From positions 1-16,279 of the forward strand of contig JAKAIQ010000014.1 of NCBI GenBank assembly GCA_021825035.1: a DNA stretch of 16,279 nucleotides, written 5' to 3'. The position numbers and the translations under genes are program-made. The stretch comes from Deltaproteobacteria bacterium (GTDB taxonomy: Bacteria; Desulfobacterota; GWC2-55-46). Shown piece after piece: positions 1 to 6,580 of the stretch. Position 1 is the first letter of the stretch. Each line of letters begins with the position of its first letter. The notes beneath the pieces are model-generated. The model did no database searches and was not told where the DNA came from. It worked only from the letters and a program-made list of their open reading frames with translations.

Positions 1-241
1 CCCCGCTTATCGTCGCGGCGGCGTTCTCGAACGCGGAGTGTATCCAGGGGATCCTCCAAGACGTGTACGGATATACCGTCGTGCCCACTTCAAGGCACCC
101 GGTGGAAGCCGTTGCCACAACCGGGCCGTTTGCCGCCCTGAGCACAAGCCTTACGATCGGCGGTATGCCGCAGCCTGCGCAAAGCCTGTGACCTCCGGAT
201 AACAGCTCGTCCTGCTTTGAAAGTTCTTTTAGCGTCGCCAT
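1..241 (-). CDS. porB: Pyruvate:ferredoxin oxidoreductase beta subunit, N-terminal part (cut by window edge)
   Basis: The first 80 codons of the thiamine-diphosphate-binding beta subunit of a 2-oxoacid:ferredoxin oxidoreductase are present; the rest lies beyond the window start. The enzyme oxidatively decarboxylates pyruvate to acetyl-CoA, reducing ferredoxin, in the cytoplasm. The sequence shows GGHRLCAGCG (Cys21 and Cys24) and ASTGCLEV (Cys49), the conserved cysteines that bind a 4Fe-4S cluster in this subunit. The start ATG at 241 has an AGAGG Shine-Dalgarno seven bases upstream. It is the last por gene seen, 40 nt after porA, so porG-porD-porA-porB form one transcription unit. Pyruvate is the likeliest substrate given the alpha subunit, but another 2-oxoacid cannot be excluded. 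Confidence 0.93.
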   Translation of the reverse strand, partial: MATLKELSKQDELLSGGHRLCAGCGIPPIVRLVLRAANGPVVATASTGCLEVGTTVYPYTSWRIPWIHSAFENAAATISG

Positions 242-258
242 GTTTTATCCTCTATTGA

Positions 259-280
259 AACCCGCGGGGGTTGTTTTTTT
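259..280 (+). terminator. Possible plus-strand intrinsic terminator between porA and porB
   Basis: A 5-bp stem (AACCC 259-263, GGGTT 268-272) with a GCGG loop is followed by G and seven T on the plus strand. It would terminate transcription antisense to the por genes. On the minus strand the hairpin has no U tract. The short stem makes this tentative. Confidence 0.3.
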
Positions 281-281
281 A

Positions 282-1469
282 CTATAAGGTTATGTACTTC
301 TGCAATGTCTCGACCTTTCCGGTCTCGGCTATCTTCTTCAGGTCCGCGAAGACCTCAAGGGCGTCCTTCACCTTGTAGTCCCTTCCGCCGAGGCCGTATA
401 TCCGGCTTATGACCCTGGGCCTCGCGTCGAGCTCATAGAGCGCCGAACGAACCTCGTTGAAAAGCGGGCCGCCGAACCCGTTCATCGAATCGGCGCGGTC
501 AAGGATAGCCACCGCCTTTACGTTCTTGAGCGCGTCGGCTATCTCTCTAAACGGGAAGGGCCTGAAGAGCCGTGGCCGCAATATCCCGACCTTCTTCCCC
601 TGCTTCCGCAACTCGTCGACGGCGACCTTCGTGGTTCCGGCCGCGGAGTTCAATATCACTATGGCGACCTCGGCGTCATCGAGCCTGTAGGTCTCCATGA
701 GGCCGTAAGTTCTTCCAAACTCCTTGCCGAACTCCCTGCCGACTTCAATGGCCACGTCCTTGGCGCGGGTCATGGCCTGTGACTGCTGGTGCTTGAATTC
801 TATGTAGGTGTCCTGGAGCGTCATGGCCCCGTAGGTTATGGGATTGTCCGTATCAAGGAGATAATGCTTCGGCCTGTACTCTCCTATGAACCGCCTCACC
901 TCGGAATCGTCGAGAAGAGAGATGTTTTCTATGGCGTGGCTCGTTATGAAGCCGTCGAAGCAGACCATGACCGGAAGGAGCACCTTCTCGTTCTCCGCTA
1001 TCCTCACGGCCTGTATGAAATTATCATACGCTTCCTGTACCGTCTCGGAGTAAAGCTGAATCCAGCCGGAGTCCCGCGCCCCCATCGAATCCGAATGGTC
1101 GCAGTGGATGTTGATTGGGGCCGACAGGGCCCTGTTCACGTTCGCGATAACTATCGGGAACCTCATGCCTGACGCTATATAGAGCATCTCCCACATAAGA
1201 GCCAGCCCCTGCGCCGAGGTCGCCGTCATGACCCTCGCGCCGGCCGCCGCCGCTCCGATGCAGGCGCTCATCGCCGAGTGTTCGCTCTCTACCGTAATAA
1301 GCTCCGTATCCACGGCCCCGTCGGCCACATAGCTTGAGAAGTCCTCGATTATGGCCGTGGAAGGGGTTATCGGATACGCCGCGCAAACGTCCGGGTTTAT
1401 CTGCTTCATGGCGTAAGCTATGGCAGTATTTCCCGTAAGTCCTGTCTGCCCTTTTGTCATGATGGCCAT
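282..1469 (-). CDS. porA: Pyruvate:ferredoxin oxidoreductase alpha subunit
   Basis: Alpha subunit (395 aa) of the heterotetrameric pyruvate:ferredoxin oxidoreductase, carrying the pyrimidine-binding domain and the transketolase-C-like domain. Seen: the substrate-site motif YPITPST at residues 32-38, an ESEHSAM segment, the conserved block around DHSDSM...RDSGWIQ that is typical of pyruvate enzymes, and YIEFKHQQSQAM. The reading frame extends 16 codons further upstream, but the start at 1469 is preferred: it begins MAIMTKGQTG, has a strong GAGGAGG Shine-Dalgarno, and its ATG shares the A of the porD stop (TAATG), the usual arrangement for translational coupling. The upstream extension would overlap porD and looks non-native. 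VorA- or KorA-type specificity is less likely but not ruled out by sequence alone. Confidence 0.95.
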   Translation of the reverse strand: MAIMTKGQTGLTGNTAIAYAMKQINPDVCAAYPITPSTAIIEDFSSYVADGAVDTELITVESEHSAMSACIGAAAAGARVMTATSAQGLALMWEMLYIASGMRFPIVIANVNRALSAPINIHCDHSDSMGARDSGWIQLYSETVQEAYDNFIQAVRIAENEKVLLPVMVCFDGFITSHAIENISLLDDSEVRRFIGEYRPKHYLLDTDNPITYGAMTLQDTYIEFKHQQSQAMTRAKDVAIEVGREFGKEFGRTYGLMETYRLDDAEVAIVILNSAAGTTKVAVDELRKQGKKVGILRPRLFRPFPFREIADALKNVKAVAILDRADSMNGFGGPLFNEVRSALYELDARPRVISRIYGLGGRDYKVKDALEVFADLKKIAETGKVETLQKYITL

Positions 1470-1750
1470 TAACCTGCCTCCTCTTCCATTTTTATGGCTT
1501 TGACCTTGTCCGGACATTCAACGGCGCATATGCCGCACCCCTTGCAATGCTCCATATCAAAGCCGATCATCTTGCCGTCCTGTGTTATCACGGCGGAATC
1601 CGGGCACATGACCCAGCAGATAAGACAATTCGTGCATCTTTCGGTATCGAGTACGGGCTTTAACTTCCTCCACCCGCCCGTCGAATAATCATGGGCCGTT
1701 CCGCCCTTCGGTATGACACCACCAAGAGGAAGCTCTTTTCGGTTATCCAT
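1469..1750 (-). CDS. porD: Pyruvate:ferredoxin oxidoreductase delta subunit (ferredoxin-like)
   Basis: A 93-aa 2x[4Fe-4S] ferredoxin subunit that carries electrons from the catalytic subunits to external ferredoxin. Two complete CxxCxxCxxxC motifs are visible: Cys39/42/45/49 (CTNCLICWVMCP) and Cys69/72/75/79 (CKGCGICAVECP), each ending in the usual Cys-Pro. The N-terminal 35 residues, including PKGGTAHDYSTGGWR, match the extension common in PorD proteins. The stop codon overlaps the porA start. The nearest good Shine-Dalgarno (GGAGG, itself duplicated as GGAGGTTTACGGAGG) lies about 15 nt upstream of the ATG, farther than usual, and an in-frame TGA closes the frame just upstream, so no earlier start is possible. 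Confidence 0.95.
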   Translation of the reverse strand: MDNRKELPLGGVIPKGGTAHDYSTGGWRKLKPVLDTERCTNCLICWVMCPDSAVITQDGKMIGFDMEHCKGCGICAVECPDKVKAIKMEEEAG

Positions 1751-1819
1751 ACTATTCTTCTTTCACCTCCGTAAACCTCCTTGCTCAAATTTCGTCAGAA
1801 CGGCAGAAGACCTGCTGCT

Positions 1820-2407
1820 CTACTCCCCCTCGACTTCCTTAAAACCCCTGTTCATGGCCTCGACGTTCCCTTCTATTACCCTGGGGCTGAACTTCTTGGC
1901 GTAGTTCTCTTTGAAGTTCTCTATGAGGGCTTCTATGGCTATGAAGCCCGCCGCCCTGGCAAGGGCCCCAAGCATCGGCGTATTCGGCATCTGCCTGCCT
2001 ATGGTCTCAAGTGAAATCTTCGAGGCGTCAAGAGTGTAGACCTTCGCCTTCTTTCCGGCAAGCCCGAGCTCCGAGCGCATCTCCTTAGGACTTTTATGGG
2101 TATTTATTATGAAGATCGCGTCTTCGGGAGTGCCGTCGGTCACGCCCGCCACCCCGATAAGGGTAGGATCGGCTATCAGAACGTATCTCGGCTCGGTCAC
2201 CTGGCAGTGCAGCCTTATAGGCTCATCCGAGACCCTGTTGTACGCACGCACAGGCGCGCCCATCCTCTCAGGCCCGAATTCGGGAAAGGCCTGAACGTAT
2301 TTGCCGGACCGGAGGCACGCCTCCCCCAGAACCTTGGCGGCGGTCACCACGCCCTGCTGCGCCCTTCCATGCCATCTCACTTCTATATAGTTTTCCATAG
2401 CCCTCAT
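1820..2407 (-). CDS. porG: Pyruvate:ferredoxin oxidoreductase gamma subunit
   Basis: Gamma subunit (195 aa) of the 2-oxoacid:ferredoxin oxidoreductase, the domain that in the family contributes to CoA binding and subunit assembly. Seen: the hallmark N-terminal segment RWHGRAQQGVVTAAKVLGEA, then FPEFGPERMGAPVRAYNRVS, and a C-terminal AARAAGFIAIEAL-like helix (GALARAAGFIAIEAL). The start may be the ATG at 2407 (MRAMENYIEV) or the ATG at 2398 (MENYIEV); the latter is equally plausible because GAGG lies just before it. First gene of the por cluster, 68 nt after recR, with a candidate control region in that gap. PorD follows after 69 nt. Confidence 0.94.
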   Translation of the reverse strand: MRAMENYIEVRWHGRAQQGVVTAAKVLGEACLRSGKYVQAFPEFGPERMGAPVRAYNRVSDEPIRLHCQVTEPRYVLIADPTLIGVAGVTDGTPEDAIFIINTHKSPKEMRSELGLAGKKAKVYTLDASKISLETIGRQMPNTPMLGALARAAGFIAIEALIENFKENYAKKFSPRVIEGNVEAMNRGFKEVEGE

Positions 2408-2415
2408 CCTTGCGT

Positions 2416-2463
2416 ATTTTAACGTATTTTCATACAGCTTTAAGGTTTAATGTATGACATTAA
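2416..2463 (-). promoter_or_regulatory. Putative por control region: inverted repeat and -10-like hexamer
   Basis: Between recR and porG lies a perfect inverted repeat with 7-base arms, TTAATGT (2447-2453) and ACATTAA (2457-2463), separated by 3 bases. It resembles a dimeric regulator site, but no specific regulator is recognised. Downstream on the minus strand, TAAAAT (2416-2421) matches five of six -10 positions; no good -35 is seen, which would suit an activated promoter. Inference only. Confidence 0.4.
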
Positions 2464-2475
2464 TCAGCCTTGCCG

Positions 2476-3075
2476 CTATGATATTTCTTTCCTGCCTTCC
2501 ATTGCCCTGCCCAGCGTGGCCCCGTCCATATATTCCACGAAACTGCCCACAGGCACGCCAGAGGCCAGACGGGTCAATTTCAAGCCGTAAGGCTTTAAAA
2601 GCCTCGACAGGTATATCGCCGTCGATTCTCCCTCCGCGTCAAAACCGGTGGCGAGTATGACCTCGCGGACGCCATTTCCCTCCACCCTCGCGACAAGCTC
2701 CGCGATCCTCACGTCATCCGGCCCTATGCCCTTCAATGGCGCAAGGTTCCCGTGAAGTATATGGTATCTTCCACGGTATCCGCCCATGTTCTCAAGGGCG
2801 GCCATATCCTTGAAGTCCGATACCACGCAGATCGTGCCCGGATCCCTCCCTGCGTCAGAGCATATATTGCACGGAGCCGCATCCGAGAATGCCATGCAAA
2901 CCGGGCAGAGGGTCACCTTTTCTTTAAGGTCGAGGAGACACCCGGCAAGCTCATCGGCATATCCCTTGTTCGAATTAAGGACATACAGGGCAAGTCTCGA
3001 AGCCGACTTCTCGCCGATCCCCGGAAGCCTTGAGAATGCTTTTATAAGCCTTTCTATAGGCTCCGCGTACCGCAT
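2476..3075 (-). CDS. recR: Recombination mediator protein RecR
   Basis: RecR (199 aa, the usual length) acts with RecF/RecO to load RecA onto SSB-coated single-stranded DNA during gap repair. Seen: the N-terminal helix-hairpin-helix region with RLPGIGEKSASRLALYVL, a four-cysteine zinc finger at Cys57, Cys60, Cys69 and Cys72 (CPVC...CNIC), and the Toprim domain from about residue 80 to 175 (TICVVSDFKDM..., VILATGFDAEGE). The C-terminal ASGVPVGSFVEYMDGATLGRAMEGR is typical. It is the third gene of the conserved dnaX-ybaB-recR trio, 49 nt downstream of ybaB. Confidence 0.97.
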   Translation of the reverse strand: MRYAEPIERLIKAFSRLPGIGEKSASRLALYVLNSNKGYADELAGCLLDLKEKVTLCPVCMAFSDAAPCNICSDAGRDPGTICVVSDFKDMAALENMGGYRGRYHILHGNLAPLKGIGPDDVRIAELVARVEGNGVREVILATGFDAEGESTAIYLSRLLKPYGLKLTRLASGVPVGSFVEYMDGATLGRAMEGRKEIS

Positions 3076-3124
3076 ACACTATAAAAGAATCCGCCTGTCA
3101 GGCAATGAATCGCCTTCAAACTTT

Positions 3125-3448
3125 TTAAAAGAGTCCGCCCGGAAGATTCAACCCCAGGCCGGCCGTCAACCTCGACATCTCTTCGGATACCATCTGCTTT
3201 GATCTTCTTATGCCTTCATTTACGGCGGCTGTCACAAGGTCCTGCAGCATATCGACGTCCTTCGGGTCCACTACGGACGGGTCTATCTTTATGGATACGA
3301 CCTCCTGGCTGCCGTTGACCGTAGCCACCACCATCCCGCCGCCGGAAGACGCCTCAACGGTCTTTGAAGAAAGCTCCTTTTGCATCTCGGCCATCTTCTC
3401 CTGCATCTTTTGAGCCTGCCGCATGATATTGCCAAGCTGCTTAGACAT
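3125..3448 (-). CDS. ybaB: YbaB/EbfC family nucleoid-associated protein
   Basis: A 107-aa DNA-binding protein of the YbaB/EbfC family, a dimeric nucleoid-associated protein that binds DNA without strong sequence preference or regulates selected promoters. Seen: an N-terminal amphipathic helix rich in Gln/Lys/Met (MRQAQKMQEKMAEMQKEL), then the core VVATVNGSQEVVSIKIDPSVVDP and VTAAVNEGIRRSKQMVSEEM, ending in a glycine-rich GLGLNLPGGLF tail, all family-typical. Its ATG overlaps the dnaX stop by eight bases and is preceded by GGAGG seven bases upstream, implying translational coupling with dnaX. Confidence 0.96.
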   Translation of the reverse strand: MSKQLGNIMRQAQKMQEKMAEMQKELSSKTVEASSGGGMVVATVNGSQEVVSIKIDPSVVDPKDVDMLQDLVTAAVNEGIRRSKQMVSEEMSRLTAGLGLNLPGGLF

Positions 3449-5066
3449 TTGTTCTCCTCCGATCCTCTATGACTCTGCCCCCGAGTATCCGGACAGCCTC
3501 CTTTACGAGCGTGTCATCGTTTCTTTTCCTGTCGTTCGAATCCGCAGGCGCCTTTTTTATATTGACAGCCATGCGCCTCTTAAAATACTCGGCCCCCGAA
3601 CTCTCCAGAAAATCCTTTTTAACCCTTAAAAGCCCCTCGGAATCCTTGCCCGGCATGATCTCGATAACATCTCCGTTAATTGATATCTCAACAGCCGCAA
3701 GGACCCTCGCCAGGGAATCGCTTCTTTTATTTATATAATCGACAAAGTCTTTTACGATCGTCCCGCCTTCAAGCGGCGCTCCAACCCCGGCCCCCCGCAT
3801 ATCGGCAATTTGCGGCTGTCCGGCAGCCGGATCCTTTGCGGCTCCTGTGGGATCTGCCGATAAAGGCCCTGTCTTTGCCGCGAAGGCCCTGGCGTCAGGC
3901 GTTTTTACGCCTACGTGTCCGTCAAGGCGGCCTTTAAGCCCCTCAAGCCGCGCGATAAGCTCGGAAACAGGTCTCAACTCGTCAAAATGCGCAGCCTTCA
4001 ACAGCGCCATCTCAAACGAATACCGGGGAAAAGCGCTTCTCGAGACTTCTTCGTATCCCCTGGAAATAACGCTAAAGAGAAGATGAAGCCTTTCGATTCC
4101 GATGCTGTCGGCGTTCTTCTTCAGACGTTCGAGTTCGCTGTCGGGAAGGTCCAGAAGTCCCGGCTCTCCCGTGACTTTGATGATCGTAAGGTCCCTTACA
4201 TCTTCAAGAAGATCGCTGCACGCCTTTCTTAAATCATAACCAAAATCATATATCTTTTCAATAATATTCAAACATTCTTTTCCGTTCCTGCCGGCGACGG
4301 CTTCCATGAGCTCATGAATAATGGACCTGTCCATGAGTCCGAGGGCTTCCACGACGTGAGCGTCGGTTACGGCGCCTCCGGCAAAGGCTACAACCTGGTC
4401 GAGCAGGCTTTGCGCGTCCCTTAAGCTTCCGTCCGCCTCGCGCGCGATGGTGAAAAGGGCCTTATCCTCGAACTTTATCCCTTCTTCGTCGACTATCTTC
4501 TTCAAATGATTCTGAATATCCCTGCACGGGATACGTTTGAAGTCGAAACGCTGGCATCTGGAGAGTATCGTAAGGGGGATTTTATGGGCTTCCGTAGTGG
4601 CGAATATAAAGACGGCGTGCGGCGGCGGCTCCTCCAATGTTTTGAGGAGCGCGTTGAAGGCGGGAGTGGAAAGCATGTGGACTTCGTCGATTATGTAAAT
4701 CCTGTACTTCCCGAGGCCCGGCACGTAACGGACATTCTCCGTCAGCTCTCTTACGTTTTCAACGCCGTTATTCGACGCCCCGTCTATTTCAAGCACATCG
4801 ACCGAAGACCCCGCCGTTATGCTTTTGCACGATTCACAGGCGTTGCACGGAGTCGAAGTCGGGCCGTTTACGCAATTAAGGCTCTTGGCAAGAATCCTGG
4901 CAGCCGTGGTCTTTCCGACCCCCCGGGGCCCGGAGAACAGGTACGCATGAGCTATCCTGCCGGAGGAGACGGCATTTCTCAAGGTCCTCGTCACGTGCGC
5001 CTGGGCGACCATCTCTTCGAAGAGAACCGGCCTCCACTTTCTCGCTATTACCACGTATGAAGACAT
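3441..5066 (-). CDS. dnaX: DNA polymerase III subunit gamma/tau
   Basis: Clamp-loader ATPase subunit (541 aa) of the replicative polymerase holoenzyme. Seen in order: Walker A GPRGVGKT at residues 46-53; the four-cysteine zinc module Cys65, Cys74, Cys77, Cys80; Walker B IIDEVH at 125-130; sensor 1 FATTE and the arginine-finger SRC at 169-171. A low-complexity linker (about 360-420) precedes a short C-terminal region ending in RRRTNV. The tail is shorter than in E. coli tau (643 aa). An in-frame A AAA AAG heptamer lies at 3552-3558 (see findings). It follows the SRP RNA gene by 24 nt and overlaps ybaB by eight bases. The start at 5066 (MSSYVVIARKWRP) is the family start; its Shine-Dalgarno is weak. 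Confidence 0.97.
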   Translation of the reverse strand: MSSYVVIARKWRPVLFEEMVAQAHVTRTLRNAVSSGRIAHAYLFSGPRGVGKTTAARILAKSLNCVNGPTSTPCNACESCKSITAGSSVDVLEIDGASNNGVENVRELTENVRYVPGLGKYRIYIIDEVHMLSTPAFNALLKTLEEPPPHAVFIFATTEAHKIPLTILSRCQRFDFKRIPCRDIQNHLKKIVDEEGIKFEDKALFTIAREADGSLRDAQSLLDQVVAFAGGAVTDAHVVEALGLMDRSIIHELMEAVAGRNGKECLNIIEKIYDFGYDLRKACSDLLEDVRDLTIIKVTGEPGLLDLPDSELERLKKNADSIGIERLHLLFSVISRGYEEVSRSAFPRYSFEMALLKAAHFDELRPVSELIARLEGLKGRLDGHVGVKTPDARAFAAKTGPLSADPTGAAKDPAAGQPQIADMRGAGVGAPLEGGTIVKDFVDYINKRSDSLARVLAAVEISINGDVIEIMPGKDSEGLLRVKKDFLESSGAEYFKRRMAVNIKKAPADSNDRKRNDDTLVKEAVRILGGRVIEDRRRTNV

Positions 5067-5090
5067 CTTTCGTACCTTATTGCGGCTTGT

Positions 5091-5214
5091 GGAGGCTATT
5101 GATAGCTAGGCACCCTTGCGGCACATGGGTCGGATTGCTACCGTTGCTTCCTTCCGGACCTGGCGGGGTTTGCAACTTGCCATTGCGCAAGACCCAGCTA
5201 TCAATAGCCTCCCC
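5091..5214 (-). ncRNA. ffs: Bacterial small SRP RNA (4.5S RNA)
   Basis: The minus strand holds the signature of the SRP RNA domain IV, CAGGTCCGGAAGGAAGCA, with the GGAA tetraloop and the asymmetric internal loop bound by Ffh. The ends form a perfect 17-bp closing helix, 5091-5107 pairing with 5196-5212. The total of about 124 nt fits the short Gram-negative type without an Alu domain. It lies just upstream of dnaX and downstream of tRNA-Ser, the arrangement also known from Bacillus and many other phyla. Exact ends are uncertain by a few bases. Transcription may come from the tRNA promoter at 5722-5750 or from an unrecognised local one. Confidence 0.96.
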
Positions 5215-5318
5215 AAACCGCCCGGGGAAGAATGCTTTGAAGAAGAGCCTGTTCGCGGCGGCCTGCGTCCATTATCGCCCTCATAATCCAATCGGTCGGG
5301 ACACCGGCCCGCCAATAC

Positions 5319-5408
5319 TGGCGGAGAGAGAGGGATTCGAACCCTCGGTACATTTTATTGTACATACGATTTCCAGTCGTACCCCTTCGGCCTCTCGGGC
5401 ATCTCTCC
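5319..5408 (-). tRNA. tRNA-Ser (anticodon GGA)
   Basis: A 90-nt class II tRNA. The acceptor stem pairs GGAGAGA with TCTCTCC, followed by discriminator G and an encoded CCA (3' end at 5319). The anticodon stem-loop is TACGA-CTGGAAA-TCGTA, giving anticodon GGA at 5372-5374, reading UCC/UCU serine codons. The long variable arm has a GTACA/TGTAC stem, and the T arm carries GGTTCGAATCC. It is 162 nt downstream of the second tRNA-Ser and about 104 nt upstream of the SRP RNA gene. Confidence 0.97.
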
Positions 5409-5570
5409 TGGCGATCCTCAATCTCCCCGGCGCGCGCCGGGGAATCTGCAATAACAGGAAACTACTCTGGCCGGAGAAGAGTGCCCCGGCCTCCAATCGC
5501 CGACATCCTGCCTCGTCTTTCCATCCGGCGTTCGGACGGTTTCAAATCCTTTCCTGATCCTTGCCAATAT

Positions 5571-5660
5571 TGGCGGAGAGAGAGGGATTTGAACCCCCGG
5601 TACCGTTACCGGTACAACTGATTTCGAGTCAGTCCCCTTCAGCCTCTCGGGCATCTCTCC
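5571..5660 (-). tRNA. tRNA-Ser (anticodon CGA)
   Basis: A 90-nt class II tRNA. The acceptor stem is GGAGAGA/TCTCTCC with discriminator G and encoded CCA. The anticodon stem-loop ACTGA-CTCGAAA-TCAGT gives anticodon CGA at 5624-5626, reading UCG. The variable arm is a GTACCG/CGGTAC hairpin with a GTAA loop, and the T arm has GGTTCAAATCC. Its body closely resembles the GGA tRNA at 5319-5408, with the differences concentrated in the anticodon and variable arms, as expected for serine isoacceptors. A strong promoter lies about 55 nt upstream. Confidence 0.97.
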
Positions 5661-5721
5661 GTAATTCAAACTTTCGCGGGCCAAACGATGATGCTTGACG
5701 TCATGCAAGACGCTAAAAAGG

Positions 5722-5750
5722 ATTATAACTTAAACATATTTAATGTCCAA
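5722..5750 (-). promoter_or_regulatory. Sigma70-type promoter of the tRNA-Ser / SRP RNA unit
   Basis: On the minus strand a perfect -10 TATAAT (5722-5727) is preceded, after a 17-nt spacer, by TTGGAC (5745-5750). A consensus TTGACA sits directly upstream at 5751-5756 but with a 23-nt spacer, too long for use. The start point would fall near 5715, about 55 nt before the tRNA-Ser(CGA) 5' end. It could drive both tRNAs and perhaps ffs-dnaX-ybaB-recR. Confidence 0.7.
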
Positions 5751-5805
5751 TGTCAAAAGTTTTGGCCCTTGCGCCGCCACGGGATCATATTATTTCCGAA
5801 ATTTT

Positions 5806-5829
5806 AAAGGCCCCTCTGGCGGGGCCTTT
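5806..5829 (-). terminator. Intrinsic terminator after the DUF2155-like lipoprotein gene
   Basis: A perfect 9-bp stem AAAGGCCCC/GGGGCCTTT (5806-5814 with 5821-5829) with a 6-base loop lies 26 nt past the stop at 5855. It is followed on the minus strand by AAAATTT after the stem's own TTT, so the U tract is modest; on the plus strand it could also act weakly. It separates the lipoprotein gene from the tRNA promoter. Confidence 0.7.
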
Positions 5830-5854
5830 GGCAGAAGAATTTAGAGCAACGGCA

Positions 5855-6454
5855 TCAGTGGCCGGGCATTCTCGAAGCCGCCGGTTTTTCCAGCCCGGGG
5901 GAAACAAGAGCGATATGTATCGCATCATTATTATAAGAGTTGAACTCCGGGAATTCCCTGAAGACCCATCCCCTTGCCACCGTCTTATCCCCGTCCATGA
6001 GATCGACCAACACCGCCGGATTTTTCGGCTCGTTCGATCTCGACTCTATGTGATCCTCGACTATCGCGTAATCAGGCACGAAAGCCTCGACCTTAAGCTT
6101 AAAGCCGTCCTTCTTGAGAGGCACAGTCGCTCCGACCTTGGCGGTAAGCATCTCCGCGGCCTTCGAGGAAGTATCCGTTATTTCCATTTTCACTTCATTC
6201 CATTTGGCCTTGACGTCGTCGGACAGCACGACCTCCTTTTGGGTCTTTACATTGGCGTGAGCGGCCATGGCCATGTCGCCCGTCGACTGACCTACAGCGG
6301 GATGGCCCTGCGGCAGCGCGCCCTGCTCAGCCGGGGCCGGAACGCCCTGTTCCTGAGAGACCTCCTGCTGATCTTTTTTACTGCACCCGGCCGTGGCGAT
6401 AAGGGCCACACCCATCGCTATCAAAATATAATTGCTTAATCCTTTTTTGCGCAT
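5855..6454 (-). CDS. DUF2155-like lipoprotein
   Basis: A 199-aa predicted lipoprotein of unknown role. The N-terminus has a positively charged start (MRKKG), a hydrophobic segment at residues 9-20 and a lipobox TAGC with the acylated Cys24, followed by a Gln/Glu/Pro/Ala-rich linker to about residue 70. Residues 85-187 resemble the DUF2155 domain as I recall it from related bacteria: a VPL.KDGFKLKVEAFVPDY strand region, then SNEPKNPAVLVDL and GWVFREFPEFNSY. The family's function is unknown to me. The start is supported by GGAGG nine bases upstream. It is 126 nt downstream of the GAF gene and followed by a terminator. The DUF assignment is from pattern memory and could be wrong; lipoprotein status is firm. 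Confidence 0.75.
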   Translation of the reverse strand: MRKKGLSNYILIAMGVALIATAGCSKKDQQEVSQEQGVPAPAEQGALPQGHPAVGQSTGDMAMAAHANVKTQKEVVLSDDVKAKWNEVKMEITDTSSKAAEMLTAKVGATVPLKKDGFKLKVEAFVPDYAIVEDHIESRSNEPKNPAVLVDLMDGDKTVARGWVFREFPEFNSYNNDAIHIALVSPGLEKPAASRMPGH

Positions 6455-6535
6455 AGAGCCCTGCCTCCAGTCAAGAATCGGCTAAAAAATGTATCACAAA
6501 TATAAAAACATTAAAAGGGATTTCTCGGCAGGACT

Positions 6536-6565
6536 CTGAAGGCCGGAGGGAAACTTCGCCTTCAG
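6536..6565. repeat. Inverted repeat between GAF and lipoprotein genes
   Basis: Perfect 8-base arms CTGAAGGC (6536-6543) and GCCTTCAG (6558-6565) with a 14-base loop lie 16 nt past the GAF gene stop at 6581. There is no T run after the stem on either strand, so it may be a processing or stability hairpin rather than a terminator. Confidence 0.45.
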
Positions 6566-6580
6566 CTATTTACAAAGGGC

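Noticed and set aside
282..1517. The longer porA start at 1517
   Set aside because: It adds 16 residues without similarity and overlaps porD by 49 bases; the start at 1469 has a better ribosome site and coupling.
5057..5557. A 166-codon plus-strand frame
   Set aside because: It runs through the SRP RNA and a tRNA gene on the other strand, and its translation is low-complexity without family resemblance.
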